The translations under genes were made by a program, and so were the position numbers. Below are positions 32,952-42,765 of a DNA stretch of 44,924 bases, piece by piece. The stretch lies in the NCBI GenBank assembly GCA_900073065.1, contig FJOG01000003.1, positions 1,332,735-1,377,658 of the forward strand. The letters are read 5' to 3'. The DNA is from Phialocephala subalpina. Taxonomy: Eukaryota; Ascomycota; Leotiomycetes; Helotiales; Mollisiaceae. Below the pieces are notes generated by a model. It worked only from the letters and a program-made list of their open reading frames with translations. It was not told the origin of the DNA and did no database searches. Position 1 is the first letter of the stretch, and the number at the start of each line of letters is the position of its first letter.

Positions 32952-33191
32952 TTAATCGAAACCATACTGCTGGAGAGAGGTGTGCTGTTCTCTATGTTCA
33001 CCACTTTCGTTGTCGACCTGCTTGTAGTCATGTCCATAACGGGCAATATCAGACATTTAGCTATTCGAAGCAGACTGGGGACGAGCATGAGAAATGCAAC
33101 AACGGAAACGTGTTGCAACTTTGTCAAGGATCCAATCATCGTACTCGCAGAGATCACTGCTCAAACAATAAGTTTGCTTTCAAGTTTCTGA
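32952..33191 (+). pseudogene. hydrophobic coding fragment after a splice-acceptor-like site
   Basis: Following an AG at 32950-32951 a plus-strand frame runs 79 codons: LIETILLERGVLFSMFTTFV and VDLLVVMSITGNIRHLAI, then polar sequence, then KDPIIVLAEITAQTISLLSS and TGA. The first part looks like a membrane helix of a multi-pass protein. No partner exon upstream is clear, and the region around it is decayed, so I treat it as a probable gene fragment. Confidence 0.25.
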
Positions 33192-33304
33192 TGTTGGTCG
33201 TAGCTGGCCTAGCACCCTACTGATAAATGTCGCCGGATTGTAGACCACAATCCGAGTTTCTTGGGGAGGTGGACTTCACATTCCCTACAATATTTATTTT
33301 CTCG

Positions 33305-33530
33305 GCCATCGATTGCAACCAGTACTGCTTATGTCGATCGAGGAGTCTATGTCTGCCAGAAGGTCCTGAAGGACTTGCGTTGCTCCTAGTTAAATTTCAG
33401 CGGTGCAATTAAATTTCATTGACTTCATGGACCTTTCCAGAGACAGACGATGCATAGACTTCGAGTCTGGTAGCCAGGAGTATCGCAGCACTAAATGAAA
33501 GCGCTTTTGCGATATCAACACCGATTCTAA
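33305..33530 (-). pseudogene. decayed fragment resembling a fungal helical N-terminal domain
   Basis: Minus strand: IGVDIAKALSFSAAILLATR and LEVYASSVSGKVHEVNEI, then a stop, then in a shifted frame LGATQVLQDLLADIDSSIDI. The pattern (small hydrophobics, KVHEVNEI, QVLQDLL) recalls the helical fungal N-terminal domain found ahead of NLR-like and ankyrin proteins. Length and two breaks leave the call tentative. Confidence 0.27.
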
Positions 33531-35088
33531 TGCTACTTTCAATATGCCCGGACAACTTGTCCCCACGGCTTCAGTGATTGCGGTCAACACTTCGAACGAT
33601 CCGATGGCACAACCTAACTGTCCGCCGTTAGAGAAATTTAGAGTTGACAGATGCCACTGGTGTGCCCTTTCAAACCTGTCTCCAGTGTTCATGGTCCATC
33701 ATCCCTGTCGGAAGAAACAACTTAAGCTCAGCGATTCCGATAGTACAACTATAAGTAAGATTTCACATGTTTGGCCTAGACATCTTTAGGGTTGGTATGG
33801 GTACCGAGCGATACCCCTCTTTTCACCTTTTGGTCTTACAGTGTGTCATGGATTGGATCAGACGGGGGGCGGAGAGAGTGACCAATGGACGAGCATTAGA
33901 AATGGCGGGCAATTGTATATACGAAATGCTGGGGATCGATACATCATGCAAAGCGGATACACTGCAAACTCGAGTATGCATACGTTAGCAACACTGATAT
34001 TTGCTGTCATGTGCAAGAGTTTCGCAAGCTCGAGGTATGAGAATGTGCTGGGTGCTCAAGGTTCAACCAAATAGTTCTAGTTCGCAACGCAATGGGAAGA
34101 GTTTTGTAAAAGTATGGTTTAGCTCCCTAAGGTCTTTGGATTTGTTTCAATAACAGTAGAGCAAGACCGGAGGTAGAATTGGACTCGTGATGTTCGCCAG
34201 ACCTGTCCAGCTCGCTCGAGGGATGGGACGGCCATTGTCAAAATCATTGCAAAGCATCGAATATAAGAGCCTATCGAAGTATAGAATGTCTGGCTATTTT
34301 ATCTAATCAGAGATTAAACAGTCTTGGGAGACGTCGCAATGCTCGTGGACTCAAGTGTCTCGTCTCGCCATCATTCAAATACCAGCCAAAGCGGATCTGA
34401 CCGAGATTGATGTCTCATCGCTGTGGCACTCGTAGCGGAGTACTCCAGACCTTATATCACATGGCGGTGATGTGGCATGATGGTGGATTGAATGCAATCT
34501 TTCGAGAATGATAAAGTTGGACGAGGAAGCGAAGGAAGCGACAACAATGATCGCTGGACGAAAGCATTCACTCTACCGGTCAGCGTCAACCACAATTCAT
34601 CTCGGTCTACAAGAACATCACACCGTGCAGATTTTCCAACGAGCAATTCACGGGGTGGAAGTTTCTGTTCACCCGAGAATCAAAAGGGGGCGCTGTAGGT
34701 CGAGCACGTGCGCTAACCGAGCCTCGCTAAATTTAAGGGGGGTAAATCAAAATCATCTTTACGCCAACAGAATAATATCACTCACGAGTGTGGCGTTCAT
34801 GTTCATGTCTTCATGTAGGAAGATAGATTAGATCGCTCGGCTGGAGTTGTATGGAAATATTGGCGCCTTACCGATCTCGGACTCGTAATTTGAACTGCCG
34901 AGTCAAGCCTCCACGTCGTTGTGAGGCGATCTCCAGAAGGGCTTCAAATAATAGAAGAACGGTTGGATGCGCCTCGGGACCTCGGTCAACGGCCATCGTA
35001 CTTGAAGATTTATAAGACGTATATGCTCTGCAATTCCACAATAACGGAGCTTTAGCAATCATCAAAGTCAATTGACCTGAAGTACAAT
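33531..35088. other. gene-poor stretch
   Basis: About 1.5 kb with no gene I can support. A plus-strand frame at 33842-34074 (NGGQLYIRNAGDRYIMQS) looks a little protein-like but has no start, splice or family support. Base composition is ordinary. Confidence 0.35.
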
Positions 35089-35783
35089 ATGGTCTTACTT
35101 GGGAAAATCTTCCTTTTCACCTCTGTCTCATCGGCAATTGCGACTATGCAGGAACGCTCCACACCCGCACAAGTTCACGGCGATATTACTGCCATCGATA
35201 CCAAGCACGTTCCGCACATCTACTGGTTCTTTCTATGAGCTCCGGAGCCGAGGACTGTCTCAAGAGCCTGCTTGCAAATGGACCATGTCCGTTTGTGCTT
35301 GTGTCTCGAGGGCTAGTTCCGATCCCCTCGAATATTCCCCAGGCTTACTTTTCTGGTAGTGTCAAGGCTTTGATCACGTCAGTCAATGCTTACACCGGAG
35401 GTTACATCGCTGCACCCCTTCTTCTCACTGAACTCACGGCTGTCTAAGGTGCGCTTTCAAAAGGCGTTATAGGCTCTGGGCCTCCTCCCACCCAGTGTAG
35501 CCTCGTCTGATGCATTTGCATTAATCGACTATGTCGATGAAACATTGGCAGTCGACAATCCCATCGCTGTGAAGGCGCTCGAAAGCAAGAAGCAGTATTT
35601 CCAGAAGGGCTGGATGGTATTGTTGTCGCTGGTCTGGGACTCTCGAAGGCAGGCCATGATGCATTCAGTCTTAATGCTCTGCAGAGAGTGCCAGCAGATG
35701 CTGTGGCTCCAGCTAAGGAGGTGATTGAAGTTATAGATGCAGCATTACAAGACGGAATCGATACCCTTGAGGCAACGAATTGA
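35089..35783 (+). pseudogene. HsbA-type hydrophobic surface-binding/cell-wall mannoprotein, broken
   Basis: ATG at 35089 gives a signal peptide (MVLLGKIFLFTSVSSAIA) and QVHGDITAIDTK, the start of an HsbA domain. After about 140 nt that may be an intron or insertion, ALITSVNAYTGGYIAAPLLL follows, then TELTAV and an in-frame TAA at 35445-35447 where CAA (Gln) is expected. A frameshift leads to ASSDAFALIDYVDETLAVDN and PIAVKALESKKQYFQK; a second shift leads to LDGIVVAGLGLSKAGHDAFS, LNALQRVPADAVAPAKEV and IDAALQDGIDTLEATN ending at TGA 35781-35783. Intact members are small secreted alpha-helical proteins that coat hydrophobic surfaces or sit in the wall. One C-to-T-type stop and two frameshifts mean it is not functional as it stands. 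Confidence 0.75.
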
Positions 35784-36170
35784 GCGTGGGGTTGCAAGCA
35801 ATTGAACGAGATGAAGAGGCAAAAAGGGACAAGTGGGCCACGTCATTGGTGATTTCGAAGGAGCGAGGCTGAAGTGGAAGATCAGTCTCGACGTAATACA
35901 ATTCACGCAACAGCACGTTTTTCTAGAACGCTACAAACAACCTGCATCCGCGTGGCAGGGCATTAAGAAGCTCGGTGTCTTCTGTTTCGTCGATCCTCGA
36001 GGGTCCATCGAATGAAGCACCGCACACAACCACCCCCAAAGGGAAGTTATATTTTTTGGACAAACAATTACGTCCTTTATTACTACAAATGAAAAGCGAT
36101 AATAGACTAGTGGTATAAAAACAATAGGAAAAGCTAACCAACTCCACGGCATATCCTCCACACTAATCCC
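35784..36170. other. intergenic
   Basis: 387 nt between the HsbA pseudogene and the 3' end of the ankyrin gene. No features seen. Confidence 0.5.
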
Positions 36171-39100
36171 TCACTTCCTCAATCTCAATCCAAGGTCCCC
36201 TTCCATTAAAATCTGCACCGCCTCATCCCAACCTCTCGACGCCGCCATCTCAACCACTGTTCTCCCCATCTCATCCTTGGCCTCCAGGTCTACACCCGCC
36301 TTCCGACTCAAGAACCGCAATATTTCTGCATCCCCATTTTCAATCGCCTGCATGACGGCATTCCAGCCCCTATACATCTTATTCGGATCTGCCCCATGAT
36401 CCAGCAGCATCTCCATGATCTCTGTATCCCCCTCGCCATGATACCTCCTCAGTGCCTTGACGATGGGAAGATGCTCGCCGGGTGCATTAACATCCGCTCC
36501 CCCATCTTCAAGAAGGTAGGCAACGATCCCACGTCTGTCTTCTCGGATAGCCGTCGTTAATGCTACAGCATGTTAGCGCGATGAAGTATGTTGGGAAAGG
36601 GGTCTAGAGCCGAGAGCCCGTAGAGAAGTAAAACGTACGCGAAAATACTCCACCATTCTTATCCTCGACGGATACGCCTGCAGCAATGAGCAACTTGACA
36701 GATTCTAGTTGGTTGGCAGACACTGCCATCTCGATGATGCCCTTGAAAGCCTGTGGTTCTGATACCACAGCTAGGATCCGTTTTAGTATTGGAGGGTTTC
36801 GGACTGCCATGCAGACAGGCCAATCTTGACCACGAATGTGAGGGTCTGCTCCACGCAATAGTAGCAGATCGACCATTTCAATGTGGCTCTCTCTGATCGC
36901 TGTGGTGAGCGGAGACATGCCCTTGGGGCTCTTTTCATTAGGATTCACGCCCTGGTCGAGCAGCCAGTTCAGGGCTTCGATGTTGTTGTGGCTGACGGCG
37001 GTTTCCAGGATGCCTTTGGGGTTGTTCAGGTTGGCACCAGCAGCGACGAGTAGTGGGAGGAAGTGCACGCGGTTGTGGGTTACACATTTGAAGGCAGGGT
37101 ACTCGCTTGCCATGGTATTTGGTCCGGCGCCGTTACTGAGGAGGAGCTTGACAAGTTCTGTGCGATCGTCACGGATGGCGGTGCAGAGGGCTACTCATCG
37201 AATTAGTACATGTGTTTCCTGAACATTTCAGAGTCAAAGCCTAAGAATAGTCTGGAGGCTTGCGAGTTCTCTAGACAAGTCCCAGCTTCGAAGCGCTCGT
37301 CAAAAAGAATGGCAAAATCATATGGAGATAGGGACTTACGAGTGTAGGTGCCATCTTTCCTAGTGTCGGGGTTCACGCCTGCTTTGAGTAGGATGCGCAC
37401 TGATTCGATGTTGTTGATGCTCGCCGCGAGCTCCATTATTCCTGGACATTTCTTGTGGTCTGCACCGTGAGAGAGAAGAACCTGCAAGCACTGAGGGTGG
37501 TAGGTCGACGGCCAAAGCATGTCTAGAAGACGAAGGAATCAGCAATTGCCCTTTACGGAATGTCTAGAGAGAACGCTTCAAGGGGAAATATTTAATCTGG
37601 TTAACATACGTTTCGGACCAGGAAGATTCGGCTCGGCACCATGCTCGAGCAAGCTCGTGACGATGTCTGCTCGACCGACTTGAATTGCCTCAAAGAGAGC
37701 AGTTTTTCCCTCTCTGCTCTTGGCGTTGGGATTCGACCCATAGCTGAGAAGCATCTCGACGAACTTTTTCGGGGTCTTCTTGTTGATGGCGCTGGTGAGA
37801 AGAGGAGTGCCGCTCGCCGTGACATGGTTAGCGTCACCTAACATCTAATTAGCACTGCAGAAGGTCAAATTTTGGGAGAGGTTTGGAGCTAGAAGCTATT
37901 TTAGGAGCTGAGACAAAAAGTAAACGGATACGATCTGTTTGCATGCAAGCTCCTAAGACAGCGCCTAGCTCCGGAGCTCTCATACAGAAAAAGGCAAATT
38001 AGCATGAAAATAAGACGCACCACCATACTGCATTAACAAGAGAGTAAAGCCAACCATATTGGCAATCGCAGCAACGGCCAGTGGCGATTCGAGATCTGGG
38101 CCAGCCACGAGATTAGGATCCGCACCGTATTTCAACAGTGCTGTCGCTCCTGCAAGGAACGATTTCTCGACGGATGCGAAGAGAGGTGTAATGCCATCTC
38201 TGTCAGGATTATTAGGCTACCACGAATTAGCATAAGCATTTTCTTCAAAAGGAAAGATGAGAAGAATGAAACCCGCACGGGAGCCCATCCACAGCAAAAT
38301 TGAAAAGGCGAGATAAAGAAAAGGGTAGGTTACATCTGCACCAAACATGAGCAAAACGCGAATACTCTCTTCGTCGTGAGCAAGAACAGCCTCATTGAGT
38401 GCATGCATAGTCGGTCCTGTGTTAGCAGAGACGCCTCGGTGCAGTAACTGCTCAACAAGCTTATGGTTCCTGCTGCGAACGGCAGAGATAAGCGCAGCCT
38501 TCATATTTGCTGTGTCTCCATCCACAGCGTTTCGAGGATGTAAACGCGGCATCGAGTTGGGGTCAGCGTTGAGGCGAACGACCTTTGACGGGTCTAGTTC
38601 AAGTGCTGCGAGATCTTCATGGAAGCTGTCAGGCTCAGTGATATTTGTCAGGGAACGAGTGTCGTCCATCGCACTGTGCCGGTCATATCGCTCATATGAT
38701 TCGGATCCAGTAGAGGTTGTAACCATCGGGTGCGCGTTTTGTCGAAAGTCAGGGCTCAAGGGAGCGGGAGCACGAAGTCCTGGGCTCAGCGGCCGTCGGA
38801 CTTCAATGCCAGAGGCTCTGCCTACTGAACCTTCATGGTGGATCGATGAAGCTCGGTTAGACCAAGGTACAGGTGGTTGTTGTGGTTGTTGTTGGTGCTG
38901 TTGTGGTTGTTGCTGCTGCTGCTGTTGTTGTTGTTGTTGTTGTTGCTGTTGTTCTTGTTCCTGTTGTTGTTGGAGGTTGTTTTGTGTATCTATCGCTCCA
39001 AAGGGAAATACCGATGGAAGTTGAGGTGGGGGAGCTGGGAATTGTGGCACTTGAGATTGGGCTCGAGACTGTGACGGCTGATAGGGAACATTGCCATTCG

Positions 39101-39986
39101 TGTCATCGGCCTTTCCACTGCCCGCCTTGTGGTCCATTCTGTCCATCGCGGCGGCCAATCCTGTGTAGCCTATGCCTTTTTCCTTCTCAATCTTCTCGCT
39201 TCCCACAGTCCATTGGAAGACTAGTGCGCTCATCCTCAAGCTTTCGCGAGTCTTCGCCAGCGCAATGGAGATTTTCTTGATGTCGGTATCGCCAAAGAGC
39301 TTTCCCCAGCTTCGAGCAAGGCGATTCGAAGGTGCGAGCATCTTAGACAGCATCTGGTTGAGGATATTAAAGTCGGCCTGGGTGACTCGGAATTTGTGGT
39401 CGAGCTCCGTGAGCATCTCGTTGGGTAGTCTCTGCCCGGAGCGATTGCATTCCCCGAGACCCGCCTCGATGGAGAAGAGAATCTGACAGGTGTCGAGGAA
39501 ATCGTGTGCCAAAGGTTCGAAGCCATAACTGTTTACGCGACATCTTCGAGTCAGTATACCCCTTTCATGAATATGGAGGGATTTTCGGGAGTCAATTGGA
39601 TGCATGATCAAAGGGGAGTCGACTTACGGAAGTTGTTTGGCGGTTGTTAGATACTCTAATATGCGGATCGATATGAGGTCGATAGAGGTCGTCGTCTTGT
39701 GGCAGAGGTCTAAGCACTGAGTTTGAGCTTTGGTGGGTGCCATTTTCAACGTCGGGCTAGTCTTTGTCGGATTTGCTGGGCCGTTACTTCTGGTGGCCGT
39801 CCTCTGCAAGGAGGTGTTCTTCTCAGGCACAGGCGGCTTCGGGGCTGGTAGAGTTGGAGGCGATAGCGGCAAGCCTAGCTCTCTGATCTTCAATGAGGGT
39901 TCTTTGGAATCAAAAGTCAAGGCTTCGAAGAAAGAGAACTCCCCGTTGTCTCCTCCGTTTGCCACAGCAGCACGCTGAGAGGTCAT
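36171..39986 (-). CDS. large ankyrin-repeat protein with polyglutamine tract
   Basis: Seven exons, 39986-39628, 39528-38334, 38216-38021, 37837-37610, 37522-37340, 37193-36639 and 36562-36171, join in phase to 1035 residues. Residues 1-100 are Pro/Thr-rich. A helical fungal region follows: YGFEPLAHDFLDTCQILFSI, LTELDHKFRVTQADFNILNQ and RSWGKLFGDTDIKKISIALA. A Gln-rich tract lies at about 306-342. From about 460 to the end there are roughly fifteen ankyrin repeats, for example SAVRSRNHKLVEQLLHRGVS, TALFEAIQVGRADIVTSLLE and HGAEPN, SPLTTAIRESHIEMVDLLLL and RGADPH, DTEIMEMLLDHGADPNK. It is probably a cytosolic or nuclear scaffold; no NACHT or NB-ARC domain is present. Several introns fall between repeats. 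A MITE lies 177 nt upstream of the start codon. Confidence 0.87.
38882..38978. repeat. CAA/CAG-type trinucleotide-rich tract encoding polyglutamine
   Basis: On the plus strand this is a run of TTG/CTG triplets, read on the minus strand as CAA/CAG glutamine codons with a few His, Pro and Glu. It includes an uninterrupted stretch of about sixteen Gln. Mixed codons reduce slippage, but length variation between isolates is likely. Confidence 0.85.
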
Positions 39987-40162
39987 GCTAGGGAGATACG
40001 AAGAGGAAATTGCAGCATGGCTCTTTCGAGAGAATGGGCACCGCGGCTATAAGTGACGAACATGAACAAGATTGACATCTGGAACCCTGGAAATTTGAGG
40101 ATCAGGAATCCTACTGTGCAACGAGACGCATCTGGACTGTGGACACGGCTCAGGAATCAATA

Positions 40163-40325
40163 CTGTGGTTCAAGGATAGATAAGTGCACCCCTTGAGGGT
40201 TTATACTTCTAGAGCTTTCCACATACAAACTTGATCAAAAGCAGCACACTTATTGGCCCAAAGCCCTTGCTCTGTCCGTGCTTTAGAACCCTCAAGGGGT
40301 GCACTTATCTATCCTTGAACCACAG
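40163..40325. mobile_element. MITE with 39-bp perfect terminal inverted repeats and TA flanks
   Basis: Arms 40163-40201 and 40287-40325 are exact reverse complements over 39 bp; the outer end reads CTGTGGTTCAAGGATAGATA. Both ends are flanked by TA (40161-40162 and 40326-40327), the target duplication of Tc1/mariner-type elements. The 85-bp interior has no open frame. The size, long perfect arms and TA flanks fit a non-autonomous element moved by a Tc1/mariner transposase. The perfect arms suggest recent insertion. It sits in the 5' flank of the ankyrin gene. If TA is counted as part of the arm, the arms are 41 bp and a different superfamily cannot be excluded. Confidence 0.85.
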
Positions 40326-40327
40326 TA

Positions 40328-42067
40328 GACCCTCGGACACTTCTTGGGTTTAAGGTTTTTCGGTATCAAGGCTCGACTTGGCAACGAGCAGCAACTTCAC
40401 CGCAAATTCTTCTGGGCCGGCCACTAAGCAGGGACGAGGATGTTCAGAGGACGCGGCGTAGCTGTGTGCAATTTCACACGCACTTCCTCTCTTTCTCCTC
40501 TCCTCTGCTCCCCTTGCTCAGCCTTGACCCTCTTCCCCTCATTCTCGCAAGATATCGTATGCAGCTGTGGTCGGAATAGTGTAAGTGTGGGCAAGGGCGC
40601 GAAGCCTCATGCAAAGCGATCGAGAGATCTTGTCGCAGATGACCCAGATCCTTCTCGCCGGCATGGTGGGGGTAAGGTATGTAATTTGGTGAAGCGCGGC
40701 TCTCATATAGGTAAGCTTGGTGGAGTGGGCTTTGGTGGAGCGGGCTTTGGTGGAGTGGGCCTGGTGGAGTGGGCTTGGGCTCGGGGCGTGAGGGGGCGTG
40801 ACCTTGCGCTAGCTTGACAGGCGATGGGAGATACGAATTCAGGGGACCGCCGCCACGCGAGTCGACAGCACCTGCCCTGGCCTTCCCCTGGCCTGCCCCT
40901 GGCCTGCCAAACCTAGTGCCCCAACACATTTTGACTTTTGGCTCTCAGCTCGGGCTGCATTCCGAACCTGCCAGCCGACGAGGCAAGCAAGAGTTCAACC
41001 TCTAGGAAGCATCTGAGACGTTCCGCTGCCCGAGAAATGTGTGATTCCACCGTTACGACGACGCTTGGACTGTCGAAGGGCGTCTTTGATTGTGATTACA
41101 AGTAAATTAATATCGCATCGAAGGTTGTTGAATCTTATCCAATCGGCAGCACTTTTAACCCTCCATTAAAGAGCAAAGTATTTATCGGTGCCTGATTTTC
41201 ATACAAAACAAAACAAAACGGCATCAGGCACACACACAAATCCTTAGAGGAACATCGAAATCAAAATCTCAAGATCTGGCGGCCTTATCTTTAGCGTGCA
41301 CGGCTTCATTTTCCCTTCGCTAAGGGTGGGCTTGCATTGCATCGCATCGCATGTGATTGCCACGTGCGCACCGCACCGCTGACGAATTGTTATGGGGAAG
41401 GAGGAAGGACATGCACTCATTCTTGCCTTTCAAGAACGCATGTAAAAGAGGATGGACACATCCGAGCGAACCCTTGAAAGTTCCAAATATAGCTCGGAGG
41501 GGGGCATTGCTACAGTAAACGCACGTGCAAACCTTGCTCTATAGATTTTTGTATGAGAAACGCTCTTTAGCAACAGCAGAGTGATATATGATCTACAGAC
41601 ACGAGTTTGCTCCGATGTGGCCACCCTCTTTACATGTCACCTTTTTTTTCCACTTTAAACCTCGGAGTTTATGAGCATGCATTCTTTGTTACATCATTCA
41701 GACTACCTACTCTCCCTTCTTATGTACAGATATGGCAACCAATATCCGTGTCGTTAAAGGTCAATCATGATTTTACCGACGTAGCACCAGCATTTGAGCT
41801 CCAAATCAAACGGACAACCAGCGGCGCCAAAGCTCGCAGCCTTTTGCATGCTCATTCCCGTCAATCATTGCTGATAGACTCTAATCGAATTTCAGAAATC
41901 GTCTCGATCGTCATCTCTCTGAGTGTTCAAATTCCTTCCGGCTCTACGCTGCACACGTTGTGTAGCGATGCAGAAATGCGATGATGGGTCTTGTATCGTT
42001 CACATCACACTGAAATACAAACCCCTGCCCGCAATGAGCCGTATGCGAGTAATCCACAATATAATCA
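40328..42067. other. intergenic region with a GC-rich minisatellite
   Basis: 1.7 kb without a supported gene. A 125-codon ATG frame at 40440-40817 runs through the minisatellite and the reverse strand is equally open, so I reject it. Around 40880-40910 a short CCCTGGCCTGC repeat is present. A plus-strand frame near 41770-41984 starts on a non-ATG codon and is unsupported. Confidence 0.4.
40718..40776. repeat. 15-bp GC-rich minisatellite, four copies
   Basis: Unit TGGTGGAGTGGGCTT, copies at 40718, 40733, 40748 (one base shorter) and 40762, with one or two base differences. G-rich on the plus strand. Confidence 0.85.
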
Positions 42068-42765
42068 TCAGTCAGCGTCCCAAAAATCCGTGACCGATGC
42101 AGCTTCCTCCACGCAAACGTCCAATGTATCCATTTCATCAAGATCTCGGTGTTTGCTCACTTCTTTTGTGTGTTTTGAAAGTAGATATGCATGCCTTGAG
42201 AGTGCGTCTGGAGCACATTTGGAATGCATGGAGCAATGACTCTCGAGACAACACGAAAGGATAATAATTATCTGGGAAATTCACACATACCAATGATACT
42301 CTACAAGAACAAACAAAGGCTCCGTACCTCCATCAACCTTAATGCTCTCAATGGACAGTTCCTATTCCGGGTTTTCATCCCCATAAAAGTGCCAATCCTT
42401 CAGTTTCAAAAATTCATCTTCGAGTTCGGCATCAAAACAGGCTTTGGGGACGAAGGCGCTAACTATGAAATCGTAAACATAGTTATCTTCTCTGGCTTCC
42501 ACGGGTAAGCTTCCGCAATGTTTCCAGGTGATTGAGGTAGAGTTTGTTTGTCCAGTAAAAGGGTCGAAGTCGACCACAGGCATTTCCCCAATGACCAAGA
42601 CAAGAGCCGTGACCTCCAGGTAGATCTCTTCAACTTCTCTCTAGGCACCTCCTTCAGTATATGTTTCAATATTATTTGCCTACTATCGGTCGAGAAGGGC
42701 CGTGATGCCTTGCAACCCGCAATCTCGGAAGTATATTGAAGCAGGCCAATGGTAAACTCTTCCAT
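42068..42765 (-). pseudogene. decayed gene of unknown family beside the A+T-rich block
   Basis: ATG at 42765 opens MEEFTIGLLQYTSEIAGCKA ... RQIILKHILKEV. Near 42605 the coding signal moves to another frame and then stays in that one frame for about 180 codons to 42068: EEIYLEVTALVLVIGEMPVV, YDFIVSAFVPKACFDAELED, EFLKLKDWHFYGDENPE, then TAG (42362-42364), ELSIESIKVDGGTEPLFVLV, then TGA (42281-42283), MHSKCAPDALSRHAYLLSKH and LDVCVEEAASVTDFWDAD, then the final TGA. Both internal stops are one C-to-T change away from CAG and CGA, as RIP would produce. No domain recognised. Confidence 0.55.

Noticed and set aside
38395..39024. 209-codon plus-strand frame with a polycysteine run
   Set aside because: The Cys run is the complement of the CAA/CAG polyglutamine codons of the ankyrin gene.
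40440..40817. 125-codon ATG frame through the minisatellite
   Set aside because: The repeat is open in more than one frame and on both strands; there is no domain and no splice support.
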